DNA from: Caulobacter sp. FWC2
GTDB taxonomy: Bacteria; Pseudomonadota; Alphaproteobacteria; Caulobacterales; Caulobacteraceae
DNA: 64,000 bases
NCBI RefSeq assembly: GCF_002742625.1
Contig: NZ_PEBF01000001.1
Coordinates: 248,001-312,000, forward strand
Reading direction: 5' to 3'
Shown here: positions 1-9,316 of the stretch, piece by piece
Numbering within the stretch: position 1 is the first letter of the stretch
Layout of the letters: every line of letters begins with the position of its first letter
Program-made: the position numbers and the translations under genes
The notes under the pieces: generated by a model
The model's database searches: none
What the model saw: only the letters and a program-made list of their open reading frames with translations
Told to the model about the DNA's origin: nothing

Positions 1-1
1 C

Positions 2-1345
2 GGCGAGATCCTGGATCGTCTGCGCCAGCGCCGCCGCCTGCCCGAAACCATCGACTACGCCGTCTGGAAGGCCGCCGAACTGGCCCGCTACGAGGACGTC
101 GGACCTCAAGCCGACGACCTATGGCACCTGCCCGACGGCCGCACGCTGAAGGTGGTGCGCCAGCCCCACCCGCTGGGGGGCATGCTGCTGATCTATTCCG
201 ACATCACCGGCGAGCTGCGCCTGAAGGCCCAGTACAACGCCCTGATCCAGGTGCAGCAGGCCACGCTGGACAAGCTGAACGACGCCGTCGCGGTGTTCGG
301 CTCGGATGGCCGCCTGCGCCTGCACAACGAGGCCTTCGAGACCTTCTGGAACGTCAGCGCCTTCGCTCTGGAGGCGGCTGGCGACTTCGAGGGCGTGGTC
401 GAGCTGTGCGTGCCGCGCCTGCACGACCTGGCCTTCTGGCGCGAACTGAAGGGCCGGGTGGCCGATCCTGATCCGCAGATGCGCGCCCCGACCTCGGGCG
501 AGGTCCGCACCTCGGACGACCGCATCGTCGTCTATCAGAGCCGGCCGCTGCCGGACGGCGCGACCCTGATCGCCTTCGCCGACGTCACCGACACCCGCGA
601 CCTGCAGTCGGCCCTGGCCGACCGCTCCGCCGCCCTGGCCGAGGCCGAGCGGCTGAAGCGCGACTTCGTCGGCAACGTGTCGTACGAGCTGCGCACGCCG
701 CTGACGACGATCATCGGCTATTCCGAGCTGCTGGAGCGCGCCGACGGCATTTCGGAGCGCGGCCGCAACCACGTGGCCGCCGTTCGCGCCGCCGCCACCC
801 AGCTGGCCCGCTCGATCGACGACGTGCTGGACATGGCCCAGATCGACGCCGGCGAAATGGCGCTGGAGATCGAGGACATCCGCGTCTCCGACCTGCTGCT
901 CAACGCCCAGGAACACGCCCTGAAGGACGCCCAGCTGGGCGCCGTGACCCTGGCGGTCGAGTGCGACGAGGAAGTCGGGCTGATCCGCGGCGACGGCAAG
1001 CGCCTGGCCCAGACCCTGGACCATCTGGTCGAGAACGCCCTGCGCCAGACCCCGCCGGGCGGCCGCGTCACCCTGTCGGCCCGCCGGGCCCTGGGCGAGG
1101 TGCGCCTCGACGTCTCCGACACGGGTCGGGGCGTACCGTTCCACGTCCAGGCCCACATCTTTGACCGTTTCGTCGGCCGAGATCGCGGCGGTCCGGGCCT
1201 GGGCCTGGCCCTGGTCAAGGCGCTGGTCGAGCTGCATGGCGGCTGGGTGGCGCTGGAGAGCGAGCCGGGCGCCGGCTCGACCTTCACCTGCCACCTGCCC
1301 GAAACCCAGCAGCCCGGCGCGATGCAACCCGAACTGAGCTTCTGA
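2..1345 (+). CDS. divL: DivL, tyrosine-type histidine kinase homologue (5' truncated by window)
   Basis: The frame is open from the left edge, so only the C-terminal 447 residues are present. They cover PAS-like sensor sequence, a dimerisation helix and a HATPase domain with N box (HLVENALR), G1 (DTGRGVP), F box (IFDRF) and G2 (GPGLGLALVKALVELHGG). The H box reads GNVSYELRTPL, with tyrosine (codon 683-685) where histidine kinases have the phospho-accepting histidine. That substitution is the signature of Caulobacter DivL, an essential polarity protein that works with DivK and CckA to control CtrA. The protein is therefore expected to act as an allosteric scaffold rather than an ordinary His kinase. 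The N-terminal membrane and PAS region lies outside the window. Confidence 0.9.
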   Translation, partial: GEILDRLRQRRRLPETIDYAVWKAAELARYEDVGPQADDLWHLPDGRTLKVVRQPHPLGGMLLIYSDITGELRLKAQYNALIQVQQATLDKLNDAVAVFGSDGRLRLHNEAFETFWNVSAFALEAAGDFEGVVELCVPRLHDLAFWRELKGRVADPDPQMRAPTSGEVRTSDDRIVVYQSRPLPDGATLIAFADVTDTRDLQSALADRSAALAEAERLKRDFVGNVSYELRTPLTTIIGYSELLERADGISERGRNHVAAVRAAATQLARSIDDVLDMAQIDAGEMALEIEDIRVSDLLLNAQEHALKDAQLGAVTLAVECDEEVGLIRGDGKRLAQTLDHLVENALRQTPPGGRVTLSARRALGEVRLDVSDTGRGVPFHVQAHIFDRFVGRDRGGPGLGLALVKALVELHGGWVALESEPGAGSTFTCHLPETQQPGAMQPELSF

Positions 1346-1363
1346 ACGGCGCGCTCCGTCGGA

Positions 1364-1381
1364 CATAAAGATATCTTTATG
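1364..1381. promoter_or_regulatory. 18-bp perfect palindrome, candidate SahR-type operator of ahcY
   Basis: CATAAAGATATCTTTATG is a perfect 18-bp inverted repeat ending 6 bp before a -35-like TTGCTA. Alphaproteobacterial SahR (ArsR-family, S-adenosylhomocysteine-responsive) operators of methyl-cycle genes have, as far as I recall, an AAAGATATCTTT-like core. Placement ahead of ahcY fits. The regulator identity is inferred. Confidence 0.7.
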
Positions 1382-1387
1382 CGTTAA

Positions 1388-1416
1388 TTGCTAGGAAGGG
1401 TCCGGCGCGCTATAAG
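1388..1416 (+). promoter_or_regulatory. Putative housekeeping promoter of ahcY
   Basis: TTGCTA (1388-1393) and TATAAG (1411-1416) are separated by 17 bp, just downstream of the palindromic operator and about 40 bp ahead of the ahcY start. Assigned by eye from consensus and spacing only. Confidence 0.5.
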
Positions 1417-1453
1417 CCCGCCCAAGATCCCATCCGACCGCAGGAGCCCGACC

Positions 1454-2845
1454 GTGGCCGACTATATCGTCAAGGACATCTCGCTCGCCGATTTCGGCCG
1501 CAAGGAACTGGCTATCGCCGAGACCGAAATGCCGGGCCTGATGGCCACGCGCGCCGAGTACGGTCCGCAGCAGATCCTGAAGGGCGCCCGCATCGCCGGC
1601 AGCCTGCACATGACCATCCAGACCGGCGTGCTGATCGAGACGCTGACGGCTCTGGGCGCCGAAGTCCGCTGGGCCTCGTGCAACATCTTCTCGACCCAGG
1701 ACCACGCCGCGGCGGCCATCGCCGCCTCGGGCGTGCCGGTGTTCGCCTTCAAGGGTGAGAACCTGGTCGAGTACTGGGAATACGCCCACAAGATCTTCGA
1801 GTGGCACGACGGCGGCTACCCGAACCTGATCCTGGACGACGGCGGCGACGCCACCCTGCTCTGCGTGCTGGGCCCGAAGGCCGAGAAGGATCCGTCGATC
1901 CTGAACAACCCGCAGAACGAGGAAGAAGAAGCCCTCTACGCCGTGATGAAGAAGTACCTGGCCGAAAAGCCGGGCTTCTACTCGGCCATCCGCGCGGCCA
2001 TCGGCGGCGTGTCGGAAGAAACCACCACGGGCGTGCACCGCCTGTACCAGATGGCCGCCAAGGGCGACCTGCCGTTCCCGGCCATCAACGTCAACGACAG
2101 CGTCACGAAGTCGAAGTTCGACAACCTGTACGGCTGCCGTGAATCGCTGGTCGACGCCATCCGTCGCGGCACCGACGTCATGCTGTCGGGCAAGGTCGCC
2201 GTGGTCTGCGGCTACGGCGACGTGGGCAAGGGCTCGGCCGCCTCGCTGCGCCAAGGCGGCGCCCGCGTGATCGTCACCGAAATCGACCCGATCTGCGCCC
2301 TGCAGGCGGCGATGGAAGGCTATGAGGTCCAGACCCTGGACGACGTGGCCGGCCGCGCCGACATCTTCGTCACCGCCACGGGCAACAAGGACGTCATCAC
2401 CGTCGATCACATGCGGCAGATGCGCAACAACGCCATCGTCTGCAACATCGGCCACTTCGACTCGGAAATTCAGGTCGCCGGCCTGAAGAACTTCAAGTGG
2501 GACGAGATCAAGCCGCAGGTCCACCACGTGGAATTCCCGGACGGCAAGAAGATCATCCTGCTGTCGGAAGGCCGCCTGGTGAACCTGGGCAACGCCACGG
2601 GCCACCCCTCGTTCGTGATGTCGGCCTCGTTCACCAACCAGACGCTGGCCCAGATCGAACTGTGGACCAACAAGTCCAAGTACGAGAACCAAGTCTACAC
2701 CCTGCCCAAGCACCTGGACGAGAAGGTCGCCTTCCTCCACCTGGAGAAGCTGGGCGCCAAGCTTTCGACCCTGCGCAAGGACCAGGCCGACTACATCGGC
2801 GTGCCGGAAGCAGGGCCCTTCAAGCCGGACCACTATCGCTACTAA
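1454..2845 (+). CDS. ahcY: Adenosylhomocysteinase (S-adenosyl-L-homocysteine hydrolase)
   Basis: This 463-residue enzyme reversibly hydrolyses S-adenosylhomocysteine to adenosine and homocysteine, relieving product inhibition of methyltransferases in the cytosol. The NAD-binding loop [10 protein letters not shown] is near residue 253, the substrate region [11 protein letters not shown] precedes it, and the C-terminus is the family-typical KPDHYRY. I place the start at the GTG at 1454 because AGGAG lies 8 bp upstream. A longer frame from 1388 would translate through the promoter. It is monocistronic: its own promoter and palindromic operator precede it and a strong terminator follows. Confidence 0.97.
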   Translation: MADYIVKDISLADFGRKELAIAETEMPGLMATRAEYGPQQILKGARIAGSLHMTIQTGVLIETLTALGAEVRWASCNIFSTQDHAAAAIAASGVPVFAFKGENLVEYWEYAHKIFEWHDGGYPNLILDDGGDATLLCVLGPKAEKDPSILNNPQNEEEEALYAVMKKYLAEKPGFYSAIRAAIGGVSEETTTGVHRLYQMAAKGDLPFPAINVNDSVTKSKFDNLYGCRESLVDAIRRGTDVMLSGKVAVVCGYGDVGKGSAASLRQGGARVIVTEIDPICALQAAMEGYEVQTLDDVAGRADIFVTATGNKDVITVDHMRQMRNNAIVCNIGHFDSEIQVAGLKNFKWDEIKPQVHHVEFPDGKKIILLSEGRLVNLGNATGHPSFVMSASFTNQTLAQIELWTNKSKYENQVYTLPKHLDEKVAFLHLEKLGAKLSTLRKDQADYIGVPEAGPFKPDHYRY

Positions 2846-2899
2846 TAGCGACACCCGCCGCGCCAGTTTCCGCTGCGGAAATCGTTTGAAACCAAGAGG

Positions 2900-2934
2900 A
2901 AAGGCCCGCCGGAGACGGTGGGCCTTTTCTTTTT
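2900..2934 (+). terminator. Rho-independent terminator of ahcY
   Basis: An 11-bp stem (2900-2910 with 2917-2927, one G-U pair) has a 6-nt loop and is followed by TTTTCTTTTT. It lies 55 bp after the ahcY stop. Confidence 0.9.
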
Positions 2935-2991
2935 CGACCACAGGCCGGGACGCCCTATTCAAGTCCGCATTGCTCGGCTAATCGCTTTGCC

Positions 2992-3843
2992 ATGCCGTTA
3001 GCCTTGATCATCTCCAGCCACGTCGCCGGCAGCCAGGTGGGCGCGACGGCGCAAGCCACCGCCCTGGCGCAGTTTCGCATCGACTCGATGGTCGTGCCGA
3101 CCGTGCTGTACGGCCGCCATCCCGGCTGGGGCATCCCCGGCGGGGCGCCGGTGCCGATCGAGGTGTTCGAGGGCATGATGGACGGCATCGAGGCCAACGG
3201 GCTGTTCGGTCTCGTCGACCTGGTCATCACCGGCTACTTCGCCACCGCCGCCCAGGTGCGGGCCGCCGCCAGGGTCGTGGACGCCGTGCGCGAGTCGCCC
3301 CGTCCGAACGGCGCGGCGACCCGTCGGCCGACCGTGATCGTCGATCCCACCATGGGCGACGCCGGCAAGGGTCTCTACATCCCGACCGAGACCGCCGACG
3401 CCATCATCGCCGACCTGATCCCGCGCGCGGATGTCGTGGCCTGCAATAGCTGGGAGCTGCAGAAGCTGACTGGGACCGACGCCCGCGATCCGCAGAGCGC
3501 CATGCGCGCCGCCCGGCTGCTGGGCAAGATCACGCTGGTTTCGTCCGTGCAGCGCGGAGCCGAGATCGGCGCCGTGCTGGCCGACAAGAAGGAGGCCTGG
3601 CTGGCCGCGCACGCCAAGTCCGAGCGTTCGCCCAACGGCACCGGCGACCTTCTGACCGCTCTCTACGCCGCCTCGATCCTGGAGGGGCAGACCTTCTCGT
3701 ACGGCCTGGCGCGCGCCGTGGGCGGGGTGGCCGAGACGGTCACCGCAGCCAATATCTGGAACGCGCCGGAGCTGCCGATCGTGGCCATGGGCGCGCGGAT
3801 CAAGCAGACCTCGCCGACCGTCCGTATCGAGCGGCTGGCTTAG
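2992..3843 (+). CDS. pdxY: Pyridoxal kinase
   Basis: A 283-residue PfkB/ribokinase-fold kinase of the PdxK/PdxY group, predicted to phosphorylate pyridoxal to pyridoxal 5'-phosphate in vitamin B6 salvage. The N-terminus carries the substrate strand (LIISSHVAGSQVG), the middle has VDPTMGDAGKGLY, and the catalytic anion-hole motif GTGD sits near residues 216-219. Length matches the family. The next gene begins one base after its stop, suggesting cotranscription. The Shine-Dalgarno sequence is weak. Confidence 0.9.
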   Translation: MPLALIISSHVAGSQVGATAQATALAQFRIDSMVVPTVLYGRHPGWGIPGGAPVPIEVFEGMMDGIEANGLFGLVDLVITGYFATAAQVRAAARVVDAVRESPRPNGAATRRPTVIVDPTMGDAGKGLYIPTETADAIIADLIPRADVVACNSWELQKLTGTDARDPQSAMRAARLLGKITLVSSVQRGAEIGAVLADKKEAWLAAHAKSERSPNGTGDLLTALYAASILEGQTFSYGLARAVGGVAETVTAANIWNAPELPIVAMGARIKQTSPTVRIERLA

Positions 3844-3844
3844 G

Positions 3845-4972
3845 ATGGTCGGCGACATCACCGGCCTCTGCCCCGACCGTTTCGCCCGGGTGCGCGAGGC
3901 GTTCGAAGCCAATTTCGCCGATGGCGGCGAGCTTGGCGCGCGCTTTTCGTTCGCCGTCGACGGCGAGATCGTCGTCGACCTGATGGGCGGCTTCGCCGAC
4001 CGCAAGCGCGAGGTCGCTTTCGGTCCCGACACCCTGACGGCCCTGTTCTCGACCACCAAGGCCGTGGCGGCCTTGATGATCGCGCGCCTCGTCGACGAAG
4101 GCCGCCTGGCCTATGACCAGCCGGTCGCCGATGTCTGGCCGGAATTCGCCCAGGCCGGCAAGGGCCAGGTCACGGTCGAACAGGCCCTGTCGCATCAGGC
4201 GGGCCTGTCGGGCTTCCCGGACCAGACCGACCCGGCCCTCTGGTTCGACTGGGACGCGACCTGCGCCAAGCTGGCGGCCATGGCCCCGCTGTTCCCGATC
4301 GGCTCGGCCAGCGGCTATCACCCCGTCACCTACGGCTACCTCGCCGGCGAGATCTTCCGCCGCGTCGACGGTCGGACGATGGGGACGGCGCTGCGCGAGG
4401 ACATCTGCGACCCGCTGGGCCTGGACCTTTGGATCGGCCTGCCCGACAGCGAGCATGGCCGCGTCGCCGACCTGATGCGCCCGACGGCCCTGCCGAAGTT
4501 CGGCGAGCTGAACGCCGCGGTGCAGGCCGCCTTCCTCAAGCCCTGGTCCTCGCCGGGCGGGCGCAGCGCGGCCGAGTGGCGGCGGATCGAGATCCCCTCG
4601 GCCAATGGTCACGCCACGGCCGAAGCCCTGGCGCGACTGATGGGCGCCCTGGCCACCGACGGGACCCTGGGCGGTCGCTCGATCATCACTCCGGCCGGCG
4701 TCAAGGCCGCCAGCGCCCAGCGCATCATCGGCCAGGACCTGGTGCTGCCCTTCGTGATCAGCTGGGGCGCGGGCTTCATGCGCAACGAGCCCAACATGTT
4801 CTACGGCCCGACGCCCGAGGCCTTTGGCCACTCGGGCTGGGGCGGCTCGTGCGCCTTCGCCGACCCGACGCGCGGCGTGTCGGGGGCCTATGTGATGAAC
4901 AAGCAGGGCGCCGCCCTGATCGGCGATCCGCGCGCCGTGCGCCTGATCGAGGCGGCCTACGCTTCGCTCTGA
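3845..4972 (+). CDS. Beta-lactamase/EstB-family serine hydrolase
   Basis: A 375-residue penicillin-binding-protein-fold hydrolase related to class C beta-lactamases and EstB-type esterases. The nucleophile motif SxxK is STTK at residues 69-72. A Tyr-containing motif follows (YHPVTYGY), and HSGWGG near the C-terminus takes the KTG-like place. There is no signal peptide, so it is probably cytosolic and more likely an esterase or peptidase than a resistance enzyme. The start is immediately after the pdxY stop. Substrate unknown. Confidence 0.88.
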   Translation: MVGDITGLCPDRFARVREAFEANFADGGELGARFSFAVDGEIVVDLMGGFADRKREVAFGPDTLTALFSTTKAVAALMIARLVDEGRLAYDQPVADVWPEFAQAGKGQVTVEQALSHQAGLSGFPDQTDPALWFDWDATCAKLAAMAPLFPIGSASGYHPVTYGYLAGEIFRRVDGRTMGTALREDICDPLGLDLWIGLPDSEHGRVADLMRPTALPKFGELNAAVQAAFLKPWSSPGGRSAAEWRRIEIPSANGHATAEALARLMGALATDGTLGGRSIITPAGVKAASAQRIIGQDLVLPFVISWGAGFMRNEPNMFYGPTPEAFGHSGWGGSCAFADPTRGVSGAYVMNKQGAALIGDPRAVRLIEAAYASL

Positions 4973-4988
4973 AAGCGGGAGGGATGGC

Positions 4989-5780
4989 ATGAAGACGTTC
5001 GCGGGTTTCATCGTTGTCCTTGCCCTCTCCGGCGCGGCCCACGCCGAAGACCGCGACTTCTGCGCGGACCGGCCGGGCAAGGGCTCGCCGCCCTGCGTGC
5101 TGGACAAGGGGCGCTTCCAGGCCGAGCTGGGCGGGGTCGACGCCGCTTTCAGCCGGGGCGGCGGGGTCTCGGTCGACGACGTTTCGTACGGCGGGCTGGA
5201 GCTGCGGCTGGGCCTGACCTCGACCGTGGAAGGCCAGCTGAGCTGGACCGCCCACGAGCGGATCAGGACCAAGGACCAGGGCGTCGTCTCGACCGTTTCG
5301 GGCGCCGGCGACCTGGGCCTTGGCCTGCGGTGGTCGTTGAAGAACCCCGGCGGCGATGGCCTTTCGGCGGCGATCCAGCCCTATGTCACCGCCCCGACCG
5401 GCGCGAACGGCATCGGGAGCGATCTCTGGCAGGGCGGGGTGATCGTCCCGCTCTCGGTCCCGCTCAATGCCGACTGGTCGCTGAGCCTGTCGCCTCAGGT
5501 CGAAGCGCGGGAGAACGCCAGCGGTTCGGGCCGCCACGCCGGCTACGCCCTGGCCGGCGGCGTCGGCCGCGCGGTCGGTCCGGTGAACCTGGGCGCGGAA
5601 CTATGGGTCGATCGCGACGACGACCCGTCCGGCCACGTCACCCAGGCCAGTTTCGACCTCACGGCGGCCTGGACGTCCAAGGCCCTGCACGACGTCCAGC
5701 TGGACGCCTCGGCCTATGTCGGACTCAACCGCCAGACCCCGGACCTGGAGCTGGTGGTCGGCCTGGCGCATCGCTTCTAG
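4989..5780 (+). CDS. Predicted outer-membrane beta-barrel protein (phenol-degradation transporter-like)
   Basis: 263 residues: a cleavable signal peptide (cut near AHA-ED), a short Cys-containing segment (CADRPGKGSPPC), then amphipathic strands with alternating hydrophobic residues and a terminal aromatic (AHRF) typical of BAM substrates. Strand patterns such as LELRLGLTSTVEGQLSW and IQPYVTAPTGANGIGS resemble the meta-pathway phenol-degradation barrel family (PF13557). It follows the serine hydrolase by 16 bp. Its 3' end overlaps the convergent MFS gene by 56 bp. Ligand unknown. Confidence 0.75.
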   Translation: MKTFAGFIVVLALSGAAHAEDRDFCADRPGKGSPPCVLDKGRFQAELGGVDAAFSRGGGVSVDDVSYGGLELRLGLTSTVEGQLSWTAHERIRTKDQGVVSTVSGAGDLGLGLRWSLKNPGGDGLSAAIQPYVTAPTGANGIGSDLWQGGVIVPLSVPLNADWSLSLSPQVEARENASGSGRHAGYALAGGVGRAVGPVNLGAELWVDRDDDPSGHVTQASFDLTAAWTSKALHDVQLDASAYVGLNRQTPDLELVVGLAHRF

Positions 5781-7134
5781 GGCCTCTGATCGTCGCCGCG
5801 CCGACTAGGCCGGCCACGATCGCCGCCACGGCGCTGATCCCCATCACCCACGGATAGCCGCCGCCTCCGGGGGCGAAATAGACCAGGCCCAGCACGGCCA
5901 CGGCCAGCAGGCCGGCGATGCGGGCGACGGCGTTGTTGATGCCTGAAGCGACACCAGAGTGGCTGGAGGGCACGGCAGCCATCACCGTGCTGGTCAGCGG
6001 CGCGACGCTGATGGTCATCCCCAGGGCCAGGATCAGTAGGGCGGGCAGGACGCCCGTCCAGAAGCCGCTTCCGATCCACGGTCCGGCCAGCAGGCCAAAG
6101 CCGATCCCCGCTGTGATCGGGCCGACCGTCAGCATGGCCCGCGCGCCGACCTTGTTGGCGACCTTGCCCGCCACGCCCGACAGGGTTCCCATGACCAGCG
6201 ACAGCGGCAGCAGGGTGGCCCCGGCCTCGGCGGCCTTGTAGCCGTGCCGGGCGATCAGTTCGTAGGGCAGGAAGAACAGCGCCCCGGTCAGGCCGAAATA
6301 GAGCGCCAGGGTCAAGAGGTTGGCGCCGCTGAAGGTGGTCGAGCGATAGAGCGACAGCGGCATCATTGGATGCGCCTCGCGACCTTGCAGCACGATGAAG
6401 CCGACCAGGATCGCGACGCCGGCGACAAGGGCGCTCCAGACCTCGAGGCTGGCCCAGCCCCGCGCGCCGGCGGCGGTGAGGCCCCAGGTCAAGGCGCCCA
6501 GGCCCGAGGCCGCCAGCACCGCCCCGCGCCAGTCCAGATGCTGGACATCCGGATCGCGGCTCTCGGGCACGGCCTTCAGGGTCAGCCCCACGGTGGCGGC
6601 GGCGATCGGCAGGTTGATCAGGAAGATGGCCCGCCACGACACCGCGTCGACCAGCCAGCCGCCCAGCACCGGTCCGATGGCGGCGGTGACGGCGCCAAAG
6701 CCCGCCCACGCGCCGATCATCGGCCCGCGCGCCTTCTCGTCGAAGGCCGCGCCCAGGATGGCCAGGCTGGCCGGCACGACGAAGGCGGCGGCGATCCCCT
6801 GCACGGCGCGGGCGGCGATCAGCAGGGCGACGTTCGGGGCCGCCGCGCAGGCCAGGGACGCCAGGGCGAACAGGGCCACCCCGATCACGAACACCTTGCG
6901 CCGGCCGTAGCGGTCGCCGGCCGAGCCGCCGATCAGGACGAGCGAGCCGAGCAGCAGCAGATAGGCGTTGACGATCCACTGGATCTGCGCGGGATCGGCC
7001 TTCAGCGCTGTCCGGATCGTGGGCAAGGCGACATTGACTACCGAGCCGTCGATGAAGGCCAGGCTGGAGCCCAGCACGGTCGCGGCCAGGATCAGCCGGC
7101 CGCGACTTTTCGAGATCGTCTGATCGTCCGCCAT
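5725..7134 (-). CDS. MFS drug-efflux transporter, DHA2 (EmrB/QacA) type
   Basis: About 469 residues with some 14 hydrophobic segments. The first-helix region (GSSLAFIDGSVVNVALPTI) and the loop motif GDRYGRRKVFV are hallmarks of 14-TM DHA2 proton antiporters that export drugs or small organics. I favour the start at 7134 (MADDQT); an ATG 12 bp upstream is equally open. It lies 10-22 bp after rarD on the same strand, so the two are likely cotranscribed. The 3' end overlaps the convergent barrel gene by 56 bp. Substrate cannot be read from sequence. Confidence 0.88.
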   Translation of the reverse strand: MADDQTISKSRGRLILAATVLGSSLAFIDGSVVNVALPTIRTALKADPAQIQWIVNAYLLLLGSLVLIGGSAGDRYGRRKVFVIGVALFALASLACAAAPNVALLIAARAVQGIAAAFVVPASLAILGAAFDEKARGPMIGAWAGFGAVTAAIGPVLGGWLVDAVSWRAIFLINLPIAAATVGLTLKAVPESRDPDVQHLDWRGAVLAASGLGALTWGLTAAGARGWASLEVWSALVAGVAILVGFIVLQGREAHPMMPLSLYRSTTFSGANLLTLALYFGLTGALFFLPYELIARHGYKAAEAGATLLPLSLVMGTLSGVAGKVANKVGARAMLTVGPITAGIGFGLLAGPWIGSGFWTGVLPALLILALGMTISVAPLTSTVMAAVPSSHSGVASGINNAVARIAGLLAVAVLGLVYFAPGGGGYPWVMGISAVAAIVAGLVGAATIRGPRSDAPGRPPAPGPGSGG

Positions 7135-7156
7135 GGCCCCGACCATGGCGCGGTCT

Positions 7157-8083
7157 TCAGTCTTTGGCCAGTTGGGCCGGCGCCAGGATCTTGGTCTTCT
7201 TCCAGGCTCCGTAGGCGAAGGTCGCCACGCCTAGCCAGATGAACACGAACGACAGCGCCCGCAGCGGCGTGAACGCCTCGCCGAACGCCACGCCCAGCAG
7301 GAACTGGATCGTGGGGGCGATGAATTGCAGGAAACCGACGGCGCTCAGCGGCAGGCGGCGGGCCGACCAGGCGAACAGGGCCAGCGGCACGACCGTGGCC
7401 GGACCGGCCAGGGCCAGCAGGCCGGTGACCGCGCCGCCGTGGCCGAAGTGGCCCTGACCGCTCGCCTGCAGGTGCAGCACATAGGCCAGCCCCGGCAGGG
7501 CCAGATAGGCGCACTCGACGAACAGGCCGGTCTGGGCGTCGGCCTTCACCTGTTTGCGCAGGATGGCGTAGGCGCAGAAGGTGGCGGCCAGGCCCAGCGA
7601 CACGATCGGCAGATGGCCCAGGGCGAGGGTCTGGATGGCGACGCCGATCGCCGCGAAGCCGATGGCGACCTTGCCTTCGGTGGTCATGCGCTCGCGGAAC
7701 AGCAGGGCCCCGGCGGCCATGTTCATCAGCGGGTTGATGTAATAGCCCAGGCTGGCCTCGATCACGTGGCCGGCGTTCACGGCGAAGACGTAGATCGTCC
7801 AGTTGCTGAAGATCGCCGCCGTCGACAGCAGCAGCATCCCCAGCGTACGGGGCTGGCGCAGCACCTGGGCCACCTGGCCGCCCTGCCGGGCGATCAGGAC
7901 GAGGCCGCCGGCCCACAGCACCGACCACAGCGAGCGGTGGGCGATCATCTCCCAGGACGTCGCGCCCAGGTTCGACAGCAGATGGAAATAGAGGGGCAGG
8001 AAGCCCCAAAGCAGGTAGCAGCCGACGCCGGCGGCATAGGCGGAGCGGCCTTCGGCCTGGGTCTGGTTCACGCTCGCCGACAT
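7157..8083 (-). CDS. rarD: RarD-type EamA-family transporter
   Basis: 308 residues, about ten membrane helices in two EamA halves. The RarD-like N-terminus (AAGVGCYLLWGFLPLYFHLL) and HRSLWSVLW match the chloramphenicol-sensitivity protein RarD subfamily of the drug/metabolite transporter superfamily. The start at 8083 is supported by AGAAGGA just upstream; the open frame extends further but would run through the asd terminator. Substrate is not established for the family. Probably in an operon with the downstream MFS gene. Confidence 0.88.
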   Translation of the reverse strand: MSASVNQTQAEGRSAYAAGVGCYLLWGFLPLYFHLLSNLGATSWEMIAHRSLWSVLWAGGLVLIARQGGQVAQVLRQPRTLGMLLLSTAAIFSNWTIYVFAVNAGHVIEASLGYYINPLMNMAAGALLFRERMTTEGKVAIGFAAIGVAIQTLALGHLPIVSLGLAATFCAYAILRKQVKADAQTGLFVECAYLALPGLAYVLHLQASGQGHFGHGGAVTGLLALAGPATVVPLALFAWSARRLPLSAVGFLQFIAPTIQFLLGVAFGEAFTPLRALSFVFIWLGVATFAYGAWKKTKILAPAQLAKD

Positions 8084-8109
8084 GGCGTCGTCCTTCTGGT
8101 TCGGAAATG

Positions 8110-8146
8110 AAAAAGGGCTCCCGGGGGTCTGCCCCGGGAGCCCTGA
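8110..8146 (-). terminator. Rho-independent terminator of asd
   Basis: A 13-bp GC-rich perfect stem (8114-8126 with 8132-8144) is followed on the minus strand by TTTTTC. It lies between the asd stop and the rarD start. Confidence 0.9.
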
Positions 8147-8175
8147 TTTCCACCCGCTTGTTGCGGATCGGGATC

Positions 8176-9204
8176 TTAGGCCGGGGTCTTCTGCTTGATC
8201 AGGCCCTTGTCGTGCAGGAGCTGGGCGATCTGCACGGCGTTCAGCGCCGCGCCCTTGCGCAGGTTGTCGGCGACGCACCACAGGACGATGCCGTTCTCGA
8301 CGGTCGGGTCGGTGCGGATGCGCGAGACATAGACCGGGAATTCGCCGGCGCTTTCCTTCGGCGTCATGTAGCCGCCGTCCTCGCGCTTATCGATGACTTC
8401 CACGCCTTCGGCGTCGCGCAGGATCTCGCGGACGTCGTCCTCGTCCAGCGGGGTCTCGAACTCGATGTTCACGGCTTCGGCGTGGCCCACCATGACCGGC
8501 ACACGGACGCAGGTGGCGGTCAGCTTGATCGACGGATCCAAGATCTTCTTGGTCTCCATCATCATCTTCCACTCTTCCTTGGTGTAGCCGTCCTCCATGA
8601 AGACGTCGATGTGGGGGATGACGTTGAAGGCGATCTGCTTGGTGAACTTCTTGGGCGGCGGCGCGCCGAGGACGAACACGCCCTTGGTCTGGTCCCACAG
8701 CTCGTCCATGCCTTCCTTGCCCGCGCCGGACACGGACTGGTAGGTCGAGACGACCACGCGCTTGATCTTGGCTTCGGCGTGCAGCGGGGCCAGCACCACC
8801 ACCAGCTGCGCGGTCGAGCAGTTGGGGTTGGCGATGATGTTCTTCGGCAGGGTGTTCACCGCCTCGGGGTTCACTTCCGGCACGACCAGCGGCACGTCCG
8901 GATCCATCCGGAAGTGGCTGGAGTTGTCGATGACGATCGGGCCGGCCCGGCCGATCTTCTCGCCCCATTCCTTGGAGATGGCGCCGCCGGCGCTCATCAG
9001 CACGATGTCGACCGTCGAGAAGTCGAACTTCTCCAGGTCCTGGCAGTGCAGGATCTGGCTGCCGAACGAGACTTCCACGCCGATGGATTTGCGGCTGGCG
9101 ATGGCGTGCATCTTGTCCACGGGGAATTTGACTTCCTCGAGGATGTTGAACATCTCGCGGCCCACATTGCCCGTGGCGCCGACCACGGCGACCCGGTAAC
9201 CCAT
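8176..9204 (-). CDS. asd: Aspartate-semialdehyde dehydrogenase
   Basis: 342 residues. It catalyses NADPH-dependent reduction of L-aspartyl-4-phosphate to aspartate semialdehyde, the branch point to lysine/diaminopimelate, threonine and methionine. The N-terminal dinucleotide loop is VGATGNVGRE, the catalytic cysteine lies in NPNCST, substrate residues in SVSGAGKEGM, and the base histidine in GHAEAVNIEF. Length is normal. AGGAGA lies 5 bp before the start. It is monocistronic with its own terminator. Confidence 0.97.
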   Translation of the reverse strand: MGYRVAVVGATGNVGREMFNILEEVKFPVDKMHAIASRKSIGVEVSFGSQILHCQDLEKFDFSTVDIVLMSAGGAISKEWGEKIGRAGPIVIDNSSHFRMDPDVPLVVPEVNPEAVNTLPKNIIANPNCSTAQLVVVLAPLHAEAKIKRVVVSTYQSVSGAGKEGMDELWDQTKGVFVLGAPPPKKFTKQIAFNVIPHIDVFMEDGYTKEEWKMMMETKKILDPSIKLTATCVRVPVMVGHAEAVNIEFETPLDEDDVREILRDAEGVEVIDKREDGGYMTPKESAGEFPVYVSRIRTDPTVENGIVLWCVADNLRKGAALNAVQIAQLLHDKGLIKQKTPA

Positions 9205-9316
9205 CGCGCTCTCCTGAAACTGTGCCCGCGTACCGCGCGGAGCGTGGTTCCCGTACGCCTCATGCCCCCATTGCGCAAGGCGAGTGGGCGCAAGGCGAGG
9301 AAAGCTGGCGCGCGGA

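Noticed and set aside
1391..2962. Long open frame antisense to ahcY
   Set aside because: It mirrors the codon structure of ahcY, which has catalytic motifs, promoter and terminator. High GC produces such antisense frames throughout the window.
5725..5780. 56-bp convergent overlap as evidence that one of the two genes is mis-called
   Set aside because: Both proteins keep family-typical features to the end region: a terminal aromatic for the barrel, and the last TM helix of the MFS protein before a short tail. The overlap is accepted as real.
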